A stretch of DNA of 32,793 bases from Sunxiuqinia dokdonensis. GTDB lineage: Bacteria > Bacteroidota > Bacteroidia > Bacteroidales > Prolixibacteraceae. The stretch's first letter is position 1. Every line of letters begins with the position of its first letter. Position numbers and translations under genes: made by a program. Positions 7,013 to 14,893 of this stretch are shown one piece after another. Under the pieces are notes generated by a model, which saw nothing but the letters and a program-made list of their open reading frames with translations, searched no databases and had not been told where the DNA came from. The stretch is from assembly GCF_001270965.1 (NCBI RefSeq), contig NZ_LGIA01000079.1, forward strand, positions 1 through 32,793, given 5' to 3'.

Positions 7013-9127
7013 ATGGCGAAGAAAGTACGATTGAATAAAGAGCTGGGCTTGTTTGATGTTTTTTCCATCAGTACGGGTGCCATGTTCAGCTCCGGATTTT
7101 TTCTCTTACCAGGTCTGGCATCGCAGTATACCGGACCTTCCGTTTTTGTGGCCTATCTGATCGCTGGCTTGTTGATTCTGCCTGCCATGTTTAGCATTGC
7201 CGAAATATCAACGGCTCTGCCCAGGTCAGGCGGAGCTTATTTTTTTCTCGATCGTAGTTTGGGGCCGCTTATGGGAACAATCGGCGGCTTGGGCACTTAC
7301 CTTGCCTTGGTTTTTAAAACGGCGTTCGCCATTGTGGGTATCGGAGCTTATGCCGCTTTTTTCTGGGCGGTTCCGGTTAAAACCATTGCCATTGCGGCCA
7401 CCTTCCTGTTTATGGGGGTCAATTTACTTAGTGCTAAAAATACATCACGACTGCAAAACTACTTTGTTGTTTTTTTATTGATTGTGCTGGGTACGTTTAT
7501 CGTCGATGGACTCTACCGCGTATTTTTCACCATTGGAATCGATCAACCATCAGCGAATAACCACTTTCAGCCCTTTTTAACCCATGGCTTTGAAGGAATG
7601 ATAGCCACCGTTGGCTTTGTGTTTGTATCGTACCTGGGATTAACAAAGATTGCCAGCGTGGCTGAGGAGATCAAAAATCCGGAGCGGAATATTCCTTTGG
7701 GAATGCTTTTGTCGCTTATTGCCACTAGCGTGATCTATGTACTGGGGGTGTTCATCATGGTATCTATTATTGAGCCAGCGGAGTTTGCAAAAGATTTGGC
7801 CCCGGCGGCTACAGCCGTTGAGCAGCTGTTTACATGGATGCCTGGAAATATGGGAGCCTACCTCATGATCGGTGCTGCTATGGCGGCATTTGCTTCTACC
7901 GGCAACGCTGGATTAATGTCGTCTTCGCGCTATCCATTTGCGATGGGGCGTGACAAACTTTTCCCGCCCGGATTCTCCAAGGTGGGAAAGAAAGGAACTC
8001 CCGTTACTTCTATCTTGTTTACAACCGGACTCATTATCTTTTTCATTCTGGTTCTTTCAGAAGAAGGAATAGCAAAACTAGCCAGTACTTTTAATCTGAT
8101 CGTCCTGATGCTGATCAACTTTTCTGTGATTGTTTTTCGGAACAGCCACATCGATTCATACGATCCGGGGTTTAAATCGCCTTTGTACCCTGGCATGCAG
8201 ATCGCTGGAATCATTATTTCTGTCGTATTGATCATCTACATGGGCTGGATGGCTATTCTGTTTAGTGCGTTCATCGTGTTGGTGGCTGTACTGTGGTTTA
8301 ATTACTATGCCAAGGGAAAAGTGGAGCGTGAGGGAGCCATTTTTCATTGGTTTGCCTTGTTGGGGAAACATCAGCACGCTGATCTGGAGAATGAGTTTAT
8401 GACCATTCTGAAAGAAAAAGGGCTTCGGCAGGGAGATCCGTTCGACAGCACCATCATGAACGCACGAATTATACGCGCGTCAGAAAATATGGATTTCAAC
8501 GCATTGGTCGATCATGTCTCCGGCTTGTTTTCCAAGGAAATTCATATCAACAAAGATTCGCTTGTTTCTGAATTTCATACCATTTCAGCCATTGATCCGG
8601 CACTGGTGACGCCCGAAGTTTCGGTATTGTATGCCAAATATGCCGGCATTGGCGAGCCATCGCTTCATGTCGTTCTTTCAAATAAGGGGATTTTGAAACC
8701 GGTTGGGAAAGGCACAATTTTATCCGAGGACAATATCAAAGTGTTTTTCTTTTTAGTGAATCCGGCCAATGAGTCGCGCTTGCAGTTGCGCATGCTGTCG
8801 CGCCTGATGAACATTGTGGAGCGTGAAGATTTCGTCAAAAATATGCTGGAACAAACCAGCGATCGCGAAATAAAAGAATACCTGCTTCACAACGAACGAT
8901 TTATTACCGTCAGGTTGATCCCGGAAGCTTCACAGGGTGAGATGATCGGCAAACAGTTGAAGGAGATTAAGCTGCCCGAAGACGTATTGGTAGCCTTGGT
9001 CGAACGCGACGCCCGGTCGTTTGCTCCGCACGGGTATACCGTTTTGCAGCAGAATGATGTGTTGACCATTATTGGCGAGCCACGCTCTATCAAGCAGCTG
9101 TTTGATCTTTATATGAGTACGAAATAG
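7013..9127 (+). CDS. APC-family amino acid permease with C-terminal EIIA-like and RCK_C domains
   Basis: 704 residues. The first 430 or so form about 12 membrane segments of an APC-type amino acid/polyamine transporter: ISTGAMFSSGFFLLPGLA is the unwound first helix, and EISTALPRSGGAYFFLDR and VAEEIKNPERNIPLG are family signatures. The C-terminal 270 residues are soluble. Around 475-620 there is a region resembling a PTS EIIA type-2 domain (PEVSVLYAKYAGIGEPSLHV), but the phosphorylatable His of the PH motif is replaced (PE), so it cannot work as a phosphocarrier at that site. Residues about 628-700 (VRLIPEASQGEMIGKQLKEI, then NDVLTIIGEPRSIKQL) resemble a TrkA-C/RCK_C ligand-binding domain. The protein is probably a transporter gated by a cytoplasmic ligand. 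The substrate is not evident. It is followed by a cation/proton antiporter on the same strand. Confidence 0.88.
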   Translation: MAKKVRLNKELGLFDVFSISTGAMFSSGFFLLPGLASQYTGPSVFVAYLIAGLLILPAMFSIAEISTALPRSGGAYFFLDRSLGPLMGTIGGLGTYLALVFKTAFAIVGIGAYAAFFWAVPVKTIAIAATFLFMGVNLLSAKNTSRLQNYFVVFLLIVLGTFIVDGLYRVFFTIGIDQPSANNHFQPFLTHGFEGMIATVGFVFVSYLGLTKIASVAEEIKNPERNIPLGMLLSLIATSVIYVLGVFIMVSIIEPAEFAKDLAPAATAVEQLFTWMPGNMGAYLMIGAAMAAFASTGNAGLMSSSRYPFAMGRDKLFPPGFSKVGKKGTPVTSILFTTGLIIFFILVLSEEGIAKLASTFNLIVLMLINFSVIVFRNSHIDSYDPGFKSPLYPGMQIAGIIISVVLIIYMGWMAILFSAFIVLVAVLWFNYYAKGKVEREGAIFHWFALLGKHQHADLENEFMTILKEKGLRQGDPFDSTIMNARIIRASENMDFNALVDHVSGLFSKEIHINKDSLVSEFHTISAIDPALVTPEVSVLYAKYAGIGEPSLHVVLSNKGILKPVGKGTILSEDNIKVFFFLVNPANESRLQLRMLSRLMNIVEREDFVKNMLEQTSDREIKEYLLHNERFITVRLIPEASQGEMIGKQLKEIKLPEDVLVALVERDARSFAPHGYTVLQQNDVLTIIGEPRSIKQLFDLYMSTK

Positions 9128-9294
9128 GCGAATTTTAAATGCCAATTCTCCAGTTTCTACAAAACGATCAAAAAGACATTTAATAGTCATTATCTGTCTT
9201 GAAATAATAAAAGACTTGTTTGTATCTTGTCAGCCTCAACGGGAGGGAGCAACCGACGTTTTGTTTGTCTCTTGCCTGCATAAAAAAAGAATGT

Positions 9295-11457
9295 ATGATT
9301 CTATCAAAAATATTTGGCTTGAATTTGCCCCTGGAGGATCCGATCCTGATTTTCACCATGATCCTCTTTATCATTCTGTTTTCGCCAATTTTGCTGAATA
9401 AAATTCGAATTCCACATCTGATCGGACTCATCATTGCCGGCGTAATGATTGGTCCCTACGGCTTGAACCTGATGGCGCGCGACAGCAGTATTGTGTTGTT
9501 TGGAACCGTGGGCTTGTTATACATCATGTTTGTGGCCGGACTGGAAATTGACCTGGCTGATTTTCGAAAAACCTTGTGGAAGAGCATTGTTTTTGGAGCC
9601 TATACTTTTATCATTCCCATGGTGCTGGGGACTGTGTCGGGCCTATATTTACTGGATTTTGGCTGGAATACTTCCATTTTGCTGGCCAGCATGTTTGCTT
9701 CCAATACGCTGATTACCTATCCAATTGTCAGTAAATTGGGAATCACCAAAAATAAAGCCGTCACCATCAGTATTGGTGGTACGCTCATCACCACTGTGCT
9801 GGCGCTGCTGGTGTTGGCAGTGATTGTTCGAATGGAAACCGGCGAAATTTCGCAGACCTTTTGGTGGGGCCTTAGCGGGTCGATTTTGGCCTTCGTGTTA
9901 TTTATCCTATTCGTGTTTCCAATTATTGGGCGGTGGTTTTTTAAGCGTTTCGACGACAATGTGTCGCAGTATATTTTTGTGTTGGGCATGGTGTTCCTGG
10001 GTGCTTTCCTGGCACAGGTGGTGGGGATCGAAGGCATTGTGGGGGCTTTCCTTGCCGGCTTGGCGCTCAACCGGCTGATCCCAAAAACTTCGCCCTTGAT
10101 GAACCGGATTGAATTTGTGGGGAATGCCTTGTTCATTCCGTTTTTCCTGATTGGTGTCGGCATGCTGATCAATTACCGGGCCTTTGTCAGTGACTGGGAA
10201 ACGATTAAAGTAGCCATTGTGATGAGTGTGGTGGCCACACTGTCTAAATTTTTGGCAGCTTGGCTCACCCAAAAATCGTTTCGCTATTCAGCCGACCAGC
10301 GACGGTTAATTTTTGGCTTGAGCAATGCGCAGGCAGCATCAACCCTGGCGGCTGTGCTGGTAGGGTACAATGTGATCATTGGGCAGGATGCTTCCGGCGA
10401 ACCCATCCGCCTGTTGAACGATGCGGTGTTGAACGGAACCATTTTGATGATCCTGGTAACCTGCACCATCGCTTCGTTTGTCACCCAAAAAGGCGCACAG
10501 AATATTGCGCGCTCCGAAGAGGTGGAAGAAGATGAGAAGCCAAAGAATGAATTCGACGAGCGGATCCTGATTCCTTTAAGCAATGAACGCAATGTGGAAG
10601 AATTGATTAATCTGAGCACCACGGTAAAATCAAAAAGCAAGAGCAGCAAGTTAATCGCGCTGAATGTGATTACCAGTGGGCATGTGAATGAAACGGCCGA
10701 GAAAATCGCCAATAAGATCATTGATAAAGCCGTTGTTACTGCATCGGCCACCGACAATCAACTGACACCTTTGTTGCGTTACGACCTGAACATTGTGAAT
10801 GGAATTTCCAATGTGGTGAAGGAGCAAAAAATTACAGACCTCATTATTGGGTTACACGAAAAGAAAGGCATTTCGGATTCCTTTTTCGGAATGTTAACCG
10901 AAGGTATTCTGACCAAGTGTAATACCACCACCATGATTTACAAACCTTTCCAGCCACTGGCGACCATCAAGCGACATGTGGTGGTCATCCCGCCGAATGC
11001 AGAAAAGGAGATTGGTTTTTTCTCCTGGTTGGTGCGCGTGTGGAACATGGGATTGAATACCGGTGCCAAACTGGTGTTTTATGCGTCGGAAGAAACAACC
11101 GCTTTTCTCAAGCACATGCAGGAAGAACGGGCAGTCGAAGTGGAGTTCAATCACTTTACTGATTGGGACGACTTTTTGGTTTTTAGCCGTTACGTGCAGG
11201 ACGATGATAACTTGCTGATTGTTATGAGCCGGCGAACACATCCTTCGTATCATGATGCCATGGTGAAGATTCCGTCGTATCTAAATAAGTACTTTGAACA
11301 GAACAGTTACATCCTGGTTTTCCCGATGCAGTTGGGTGTGGCCGATTACCATCTGATCAACATGCGTAATCCGTCGATGATGGAACCGTTTATGGAACAT
11401 GTTGAGCACCTCGACGATTTCAGAAAAATGATTGGCCAGTTTTTTAAGAAAAAATAA
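9295..11457 (+). CDS. CPA2 cation:proton antiporter with C-terminal UspA-like region
   Basis: About 720 residues from the ATG at 9295, which begins MILSKIFGLNLPLEDPILIF. A longer frame from 9220 adds 25 residues of unlikely, cysteine-rich sequence and is rejected. The N-terminal 400 residues have some 12 membrane segments of the Na+/H+ or K+/H+ exchanger fold: IRIPHLIGLIIAGVMIGPYG, LYIMFVAGLEIDLADFRKTL and GIEGIVGAFLAGLALNRLIP are CPA2 signatures. From about 420 on it is soluble, with FDERILIPLSNERNVEELINL and DLIIGLHEKKGISDSFFGM as seen in universal-stress-like domains fused to antiporters. It probably exports Na+ or K+ in exchange for protons. The ion and ligand are not known. The preceding permease also carries a soluble regulatory tail. 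Confidence 0.88.
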   Translation: MILSKIFGLNLPLEDPILIFTMILFIILFSPILLNKIRIPHLIGLIIAGVMIGPYGLNLMARDSSIVLFGTVGLLYIMFVAGLEIDLADFRKTLWKSIVFGAYTFIIPMVLGTVSGLYLLDFGWNTSILLASMFASNTLITYPIVSKLGITKNKAVTISIGGTLITTVLALLVLAVIVRMETGEISQTFWWGLSGSILAFVLFILFVFPIIGRWFFKRFDDNVSQYIFVLGMVFLGAFLAQVVGIEGIVGAFLAGLALNRLIPKTSPLMNRIEFVGNALFIPFFLIGVGMLINYRAFVSDWETIKVAIVMSVVATLSKFLAAWLTQKSFRYSADQRRLIFGLSNAQAASTLAAVLVGYNVIIGQDASGEPIRLLNDAVLNGTILMILVTCTIASFVTQKGAQNIARSEEVEEDEKPKNEFDERILIPLSNERNVEELINLSTTVKSKSKSSKLIALNVITSGHVNETAEKIANKIIDKAVVTASATDNQLTPLLRYDLNIVNGISNVVKEQKITDLIIGLHEKKGISDSFFGMLTEGILTKCNTTTMIYKPFQPLATIKRHVVVIPPNAEKEIGFFSWLVRVWNMGLNTGAKLVFYASEETTAFLKHMQEERAVEVEFNHFTDWDDFLVFSRYVQDDDNLLIVMSRRTHPSYHDAMVKIPSYLNKYFEQNSYILVFPMQLGVADYHLINMRNPSMMEPFMEHVEHLDDFRKMIGQFFKKK

Positions 11458-11516
11458 GCGTGCTGCCCAAGGTGCGGAAACCAATTCATCAATGATTGAT
11501 TTCTGAAGAAAAATTC

Positions 11517-11524
11517 TATTTTTG
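11517..11524 (+). promoter_or_regulatory. Putative promoter of the CE15 esterase gene
   Basis: TATTTTTG is a full match to TAnnTTTG, and ATTG lies 18 nt upstream, the same spacing as in the porin promoter of this window. Transcription would start near 11531, giving a leader of about 127 nt that contains the whole repeated element described next. Confidence 0.5.
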
Positions 11525-11572
11525 GTGACCGGACGAGGATTTGAAGAAATTAGAATAGCATGAAACGAACAT

Positions 11573-11657
11573 GTTGCTCGGCACACAAACAAGAATGAAA
11601 ATAATTTTCAGCAACATGTGAGTTCCATCAGACCATTAAAAAACAAATCATTTACTG
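11573..11657 (+). repeat. Repeated structured leader, copy A (upstream of the CE15 esterase)
   Basis: This stretch is almost identical to the reverse complement of 32709-32793 (copy B). The core of 51 bases at 11593-11643 is exact. Before it there are three substitutions (11579-11580 and 11592); after it, one A is missing and there are a few changes near 11649-11652. Identity ends a few bases into the coding sequence (ATGAAA). The arms ACATGTTGCT (11569-11578) and AGCAACATGT (11610-11619) pair perfectly. Beyond a tandem G-A mismatch the stem can continue (11560-11566 with 11622-11628). GAAAA-TAA-TTTTC forms a small inner hairpin. An 8-codon frame, ATG to TGA, occupies 11595-11621. Function is unknown; see findings. 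Confidence 0.85.
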
Positions 11658-12932
11658 ATGAAATATTTGATAACAATGATAATTCTGCTGATCAGTGTTA
11701 ACCTGATGGCGCAACAAACTGGCGTAAACTACGATGAGAAAGAAGTTCCGAACTACAAACTGCCCGAATTGCTGGTGTCAAAAAACGGACGAAAGATTAA
11801 GAATGCCAAGCGATGGGAGAAAATCAGAAGACCGGAACTCCTGAAACTATTTGAGCAGGAAGTTTATGGAAAAATTCCGGTTGATATTGAAATCGATGAT
11901 GTAATTATTCATGAAGCGGCTGGTGAGGCTTTTAACGGAACGGCCATCCGCCGCCAGGTGGAGCTCGTTTTCAGAAAGGATGACCTGGCGTTGAGCGCCA
12001 ACCTATTGATATACCTGCCAAAAGATTCGGACAACGTGCCCGTTTTTGTGGGGTTAAATTTCAATGGCAACCACACCGTGTCCGACGATCCGGACATCCG
12101 CCTGGCCGACTCCTGGGTGCGCGATAATCCTTCGCTGGGCATTGTGCACAACCAGGTAACGGAGCAGTCACGTGGGGTCGCAAGCGACCGGTGGCCCATC
12201 GAGGAGATTCTTGAAGCAGGCTACGGCATAGCCACGATCTATTGTGGTGACATCGATCCGGATCGCGATAATTTTCAGGATGGCATTCATCCGTTTTCCT
12301 ACCAACTTGGACAATTCAGGCCGGGTTATGACGAGTGGGGAACAATCAGTGCCTGGGCTTGGGGGCTGACAAAAGCGATGGACTACCTGTCGACCGATGC
12401 CGATGTAGATTCTTCGCGTGTAATTGTTTTCGGACATTCGCGGCTGGGAAAAGCAGCCTTGTGGGCCGCCGCCCTGGATCAACGGTTTGCCATGTGTATT
12501 TCCAACAATTCCGGTTGCATGGGCGCCGCCCTGTCGCGACGTCAGTTTGGCGAGACGGTTGGCTCGATTACCAAAGCGTTTCCGCACTGGTTTTGCGAAA
12601 ACCTGAACAAATATGCTTCGCGCGAAGAAAATTTGCCGGTCGATCAGCACATGCTGCTGGCTTTGGTGGCGCCTCGTCCGCTTTATGTGACTAGCGCCAC
12701 CGAAGATTTGTGGGCCGACCCCAAAGGCGAGTTCTTGTCGGCTATTGAAGCCGGGGCAGTTTATCAGCTTTACGGTACCGAAGGTTTACCGGTAAACGAA
12801 ATGCCAGCACCCGACAGCCCGGTTGCCGGATCAGTCGGCTATCATATCCGCACTGGAAAGCACGATATTACAAGCTACGATTGGAAGCAGTTTATTGATT
12901 TTGCGAATCAACAGTTCACACCCGAACAATAA
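11658..12932 (+). CDS. CE15-family glucuronoyl esterase-like alpha/beta hydrolase, secreted
   Basis: 424 residues with an N-terminal signal peptide (MKYLITMIILLISVNLMAQQ, cleavage likely near 18-20), so periplasmic or exported. The fold is alpha/beta hydrolase. The nucleophile is Ser261 in GHSRLGKAAL, the CE15 form of the nucleophile elbow. SNNSGCMGAALSRR follows; a candidate acid lies near 349-350 (SATEDLWADP), and the catalytic His is probably H402 in TGKHDITSYDW. CE15 enzymes cleave ester bonds between glucuronic acid side chains of xylan and lignin alcohols, and some bacterial members act on other uronate esters. The gene precedes rhamnulokinase by about 90 nt, suggesting plant or algal polysaccharide use. 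Its leader is shared with dapB, which is odd for a catabolic gene. Confidence 0.87.
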   Translation: MKYLITMIILLISVNLMAQQTGVNYDEKEVPNYKLPELLVSKNGRKIKNAKRWEKIRRPELLKLFEQEVYGKIPVDIEIDDVIIHEAAGEAFNGTAIRRQVELVFRKDDLALSANLLIYLPKDSDNVPVFVGLNFNGNHTVSDDPDIRLADSWVRDNPSLGIVHNQVTEQSRGVASDRWPIEEILEAGYGIATIYCGDIDPDRDNFQDGIHPFSYQLGQFRPGYDEWGTISAWAWGLTKAMDYLSTDADVDSSRVIVFGHSRLGKAALWAAALDQRFAMCISNNSGCMGAALSRRQFGETVGSITKAFPHWFCENLNKYASREENLPVDQHMLLALVAPRPLYVTSATEDLWADPKGEFLSAIEAGAVYQLYGTEGLPVNEMPAPDSPVAGSVGYHIRTGKHDITSYDWKQFIDFANQQFTPEQ

Positions 12933-12947
12933 GCCGCCCGGTTCAAC

Positions 12948-12961
12948 GCTCAGGATTGAGC
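12948..12961 (+). other. Small hairpin between the esterase and rhamnulokinase genes
   Basis: GCTCA-GGAT-TGAGC is a perfect 5-bp stem with a GGAT loop, 16 nt after the esterase stop. It has no adjacent T-run, so it may be an mRNA 3'-end or processing structure rather than a strong terminator. Confidence 0.3.
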
Positions 12962-13025
12962 AGGATAGCTGTTTTGATTATTTTCCGTTCATTCGATTCT
13001 GGTAAAATCAACTAAGGCAAAACAT

Positions 13026-14501
13026 ATGAGTAAAAATCACTTTCTGGCTTTCGACCTCGGCGCATCAAGCGGCCGGGCAATTTTAGGAACTTTGGCAAAT
13101 GGCAAACTGGCACTTACCGAGGTTCATCGTTTTGAAAACCAAATGCAACAAATCAACGGTCATTTCTTTTGGAACATTTTCAGTTTATTTAGTGAGTTGA
13201 AAACAGGGCTGAAAAAGTGTATCCAGGAGTACGGCGTCCAGCCCGATTCGATTGGCGTGGACACCTGGGGAGTCGATTTTGTGCATTTGAATAAGGAAGG
13301 GATGATTATTTCGCTGCCTTTTGCCTACCGCGATTCGCGCACCGACACCGCCATGGATGATCTTTTTCAATTGATTCCGAAAGAAGAGGTTTACCGGCAA
13401 ACGGGCATTCAGTTTATGCAGTTCAACAGCCTGTTTCAGTTGTTTTCGATGGTGAAGGATCAATCGTCATTGCTCGAAATTACCGATCAAATTTTGTTTA
13501 TGCCCGATGCGCTGAACTACCTGTTTTCGGGTGAAGCGGTGACCGAATATTCGATTGCCAGCACCAGCCAGATGCTTGTGCCGGGCAAAAATCAGTGGCA
13601 AGTGGACCTGATTGAAAAAGCAGGAATACCAACTTCCATTTTAACCGATTTGGTGGATCCGGGTACCATTATCGGAAGAATCAAGGCCGACGTGGCCCGT
13701 GAAACGGGAAGCGCACAGGTTCCGGTCATTGCGGTTGCAGGCCACGACACCGCCTCGGCCATTGCCTCGGTACCGGCCAGCGACAAGCACTACGCTTACA
13801 TCAGCTCAGGAACCTGGTCGCTGATGGGCATTGAAAGCGATCAGCCTCTGGTTTCGGATCAAACCCTGGCCATGAATTACACCAACGAAGGTGGGGTGGA
13901 AGGAACCACCCGTTTCCTGAAAAATATCATGGGCATGTGGCTTATCCAGGAATGCCGCCGGGCCTGGCTGAATGAAAAAAAATACAGCTGGGACGAAATG
14001 GTGGCCTTGGCTAAAAATGCTGAGCCGTTTCAATTTCTGGTCAATCCCGACGATGCTGTGTTCCTGAATCCTGCAAATATGCCGGATGCCATCGCTGCAT
14101 TTTGCGAAAAAAGCGGGCAGGGAAGGCCGGAGTCGCACGCACAGGTGATCCGTTGCGTATATGATAGTCTGGCTTTGAAATACCGTTTTACTTTGGAGCA
14201 GATTCGCACAGTCAGTGCACTTCCCATCGAGAAAATACACATCATTGGTGGCGGGGCGAACAATCGTTTTCTGAATCAGCTCACGGCCGATGCCACCAAG
14301 TTGAAGGTGATTGCCGGCCCGACAGAAGCAACGGCTACCGGAAATATATTGGTACAGGCCAAAGCCATGGGCGCTTTGCAGTCGCTGGCCGATATGCGCG
14401 ATGTTGTCCGCCATTCATTCGACGTAGAAACCTTTCTGCCCAACCCGGACCTGGATTGGGACGGCGCCTATGCAAAATACCAGCGTCTGGTCGCCCGCTA
14501 A
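13026..14501 (+). CDS. rhaB: Rhamnulokinase
   Basis: FGGY-family sugar kinase of 491 residues that phosphorylates L-rhamnulose with ATP. The N-terminus FLAFDLGASSGRAILG is the RhaB form of the phosphate loop. SIGVDTWGVDFVHL, PFAYRDSRTD, GHDTASAIASVPA, ISSGTWSLMGIE and IHIIGGGANNRFLNQLTAD are diagnostic, and RhaB is favoured over fuculokinase or xylulokinase by the DTWGVDF and SGTWSLMG stretches. The length is typical. Other rhamnose genes (isomerase, aldolase, transporter) are not in this window, so it is either isolated or the rest lies elsewhere. It may be cotranscribed with the CE15 esterase; rhamnose and uronic acids occur together in pectic and algal polymers. Confidence 0.93.
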   Translation: MSKNHFLAFDLGASSGRAILGTLANGKLALTEVHRFENQMQQINGHFFWNIFSLFSELKTGLKKCIQEYGVQPDSIGVDTWGVDFVHLNKEGMIISLPFAYRDSRTDTAMDDLFQLIPKEEVYRQTGIQFMQFNSLFQLFSMVKDQSSLLEITDQILFMPDALNYLFSGEAVTEYSIASTSQMLVPGKNQWQVDLIEKAGIPTSILTDLVDPGTIIGRIKADVARETGSAQVPVIAVAGHDTASAIASVPASDKHYAYISSGTWSLMGIESDQPLVSDQTLAMNYTNEGGVEGTTRFLKNIMGMWLIQECRRAWLNEKKYSWDEMVALAKNAEPFQFLVNPDDAVFLNPANMPDAIAAFCEKSGQGRPESHAQVIRCVYDSLALKYRFTLEQIRTVSALPIEKIHIIGGGANNRFLNQLTADATKLKVIAGPTEATATGNILVQAKAMGALQSLADMRDVVRHSFDVETFLPNPDLDWDGAYAKYQRLVAR

Positions 14502-14519
14502 ACCCACACGCCGGTGGGT
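14502..14519 (+). terminator. Hairpin immediately after rhaB
   Basis: ACCCAC and GTGGGT pair around a 6-nt loop, starting one base after the rhaB stop codon. No T-run follows, so intrinsic termination is doubtful. Confidence 0.3.
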
Positions 14520-14567
14520 AATTGCGCGATGACGGCGGAAACCTTGTCTTTTCAAGTAGACAGCACC

Positions 14568-14798
14568 ACCACGCAGGTAGATAGCTCCTCCACGAAGGTA
14601 GACGGGTCCGCCACGAAGACCGCAAGCTCCACCACGAAGGTAGATGGTTCCACCATGAAGGTAGACGGGTCCGCCACGAAGACCGCAAGCTCCCCCACGA
14701 AGATAGATGGTTCCGGCACGAAGGGAGATGGTTCCCCCACGAAGGTAGCAAGGTCCACCACGCAGGTAGATCGCTTCGGCACGCAGGCGGAAGACAAA
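14568..14798. repeat. 21-bp tandem repeat array (minisatellite), 11 units
   Basis: Eleven consecutive 21-bp units without spacers, consensus roughly accacgaaggtagatggttc. A partial unit precedes the array. A higher-order 63-bp period is visible: units at 14589-14651 and 14652-14714 repeat each other with a few changes. Because 21 is a multiple of three, open frames persist on both strands (heptads such as TTKVDGS on plus, STFVVEP or LPSWWNH on minus). Nearly all frames are open, so openness is not evidence of coding. It lies between convergent genes. Confidence 0.9.
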
Positions 14799-14845
14799 TC
14801 AGCCCCGGGTGCCGCAGATTCCGATCTACGATGCCCGGGGCTGAT
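14798..14845. terminator. GC-rich hairpin between convergent genes
   Basis: ATCAGCCCCGGG (14798-14809) and CCCGGGGCTGAT (14834-14845) are perfect 12-bp arms around a 24-nt loop. It lies between rhaB with the repeat array and the convergent peptidase gene, so it could stop transcription from either side. No T-runs flank it, so a rho-independent mechanism is not assured. Confidence 0.5.
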
Positions 14846-14893
14846 GTTGAAGCAAGGCCTGTCGAAGTGGTGGGCAAGCTGCTGCCCCTGCAA

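Noticed and set aside
6733-7038. 101-codon frame upstream of the APC permease
   Set aside because: It overlaps the permease start, has no recognisable domain, and its composition looks like untranslated intergenic sequence.
9220-9294. Upstream start extending the antiporter by 25 residues
   Set aside because: The added residues are unlike the family N-terminus, while the ATG at 9295 begins just before the first membrane helix.
12948-12961. Link between the GGAT-loop hairpin here and the GGAT-spaced dyad at 1016-1037
   Set aside because: The arms differ (GCTCA against TATTTGTCA); the shared 4-base spacer is likely chance.
14568-14798. Possible CRISPR array
   Set aside because: Units are contiguous 21-mers without unique spacers, and no cas gene is present.
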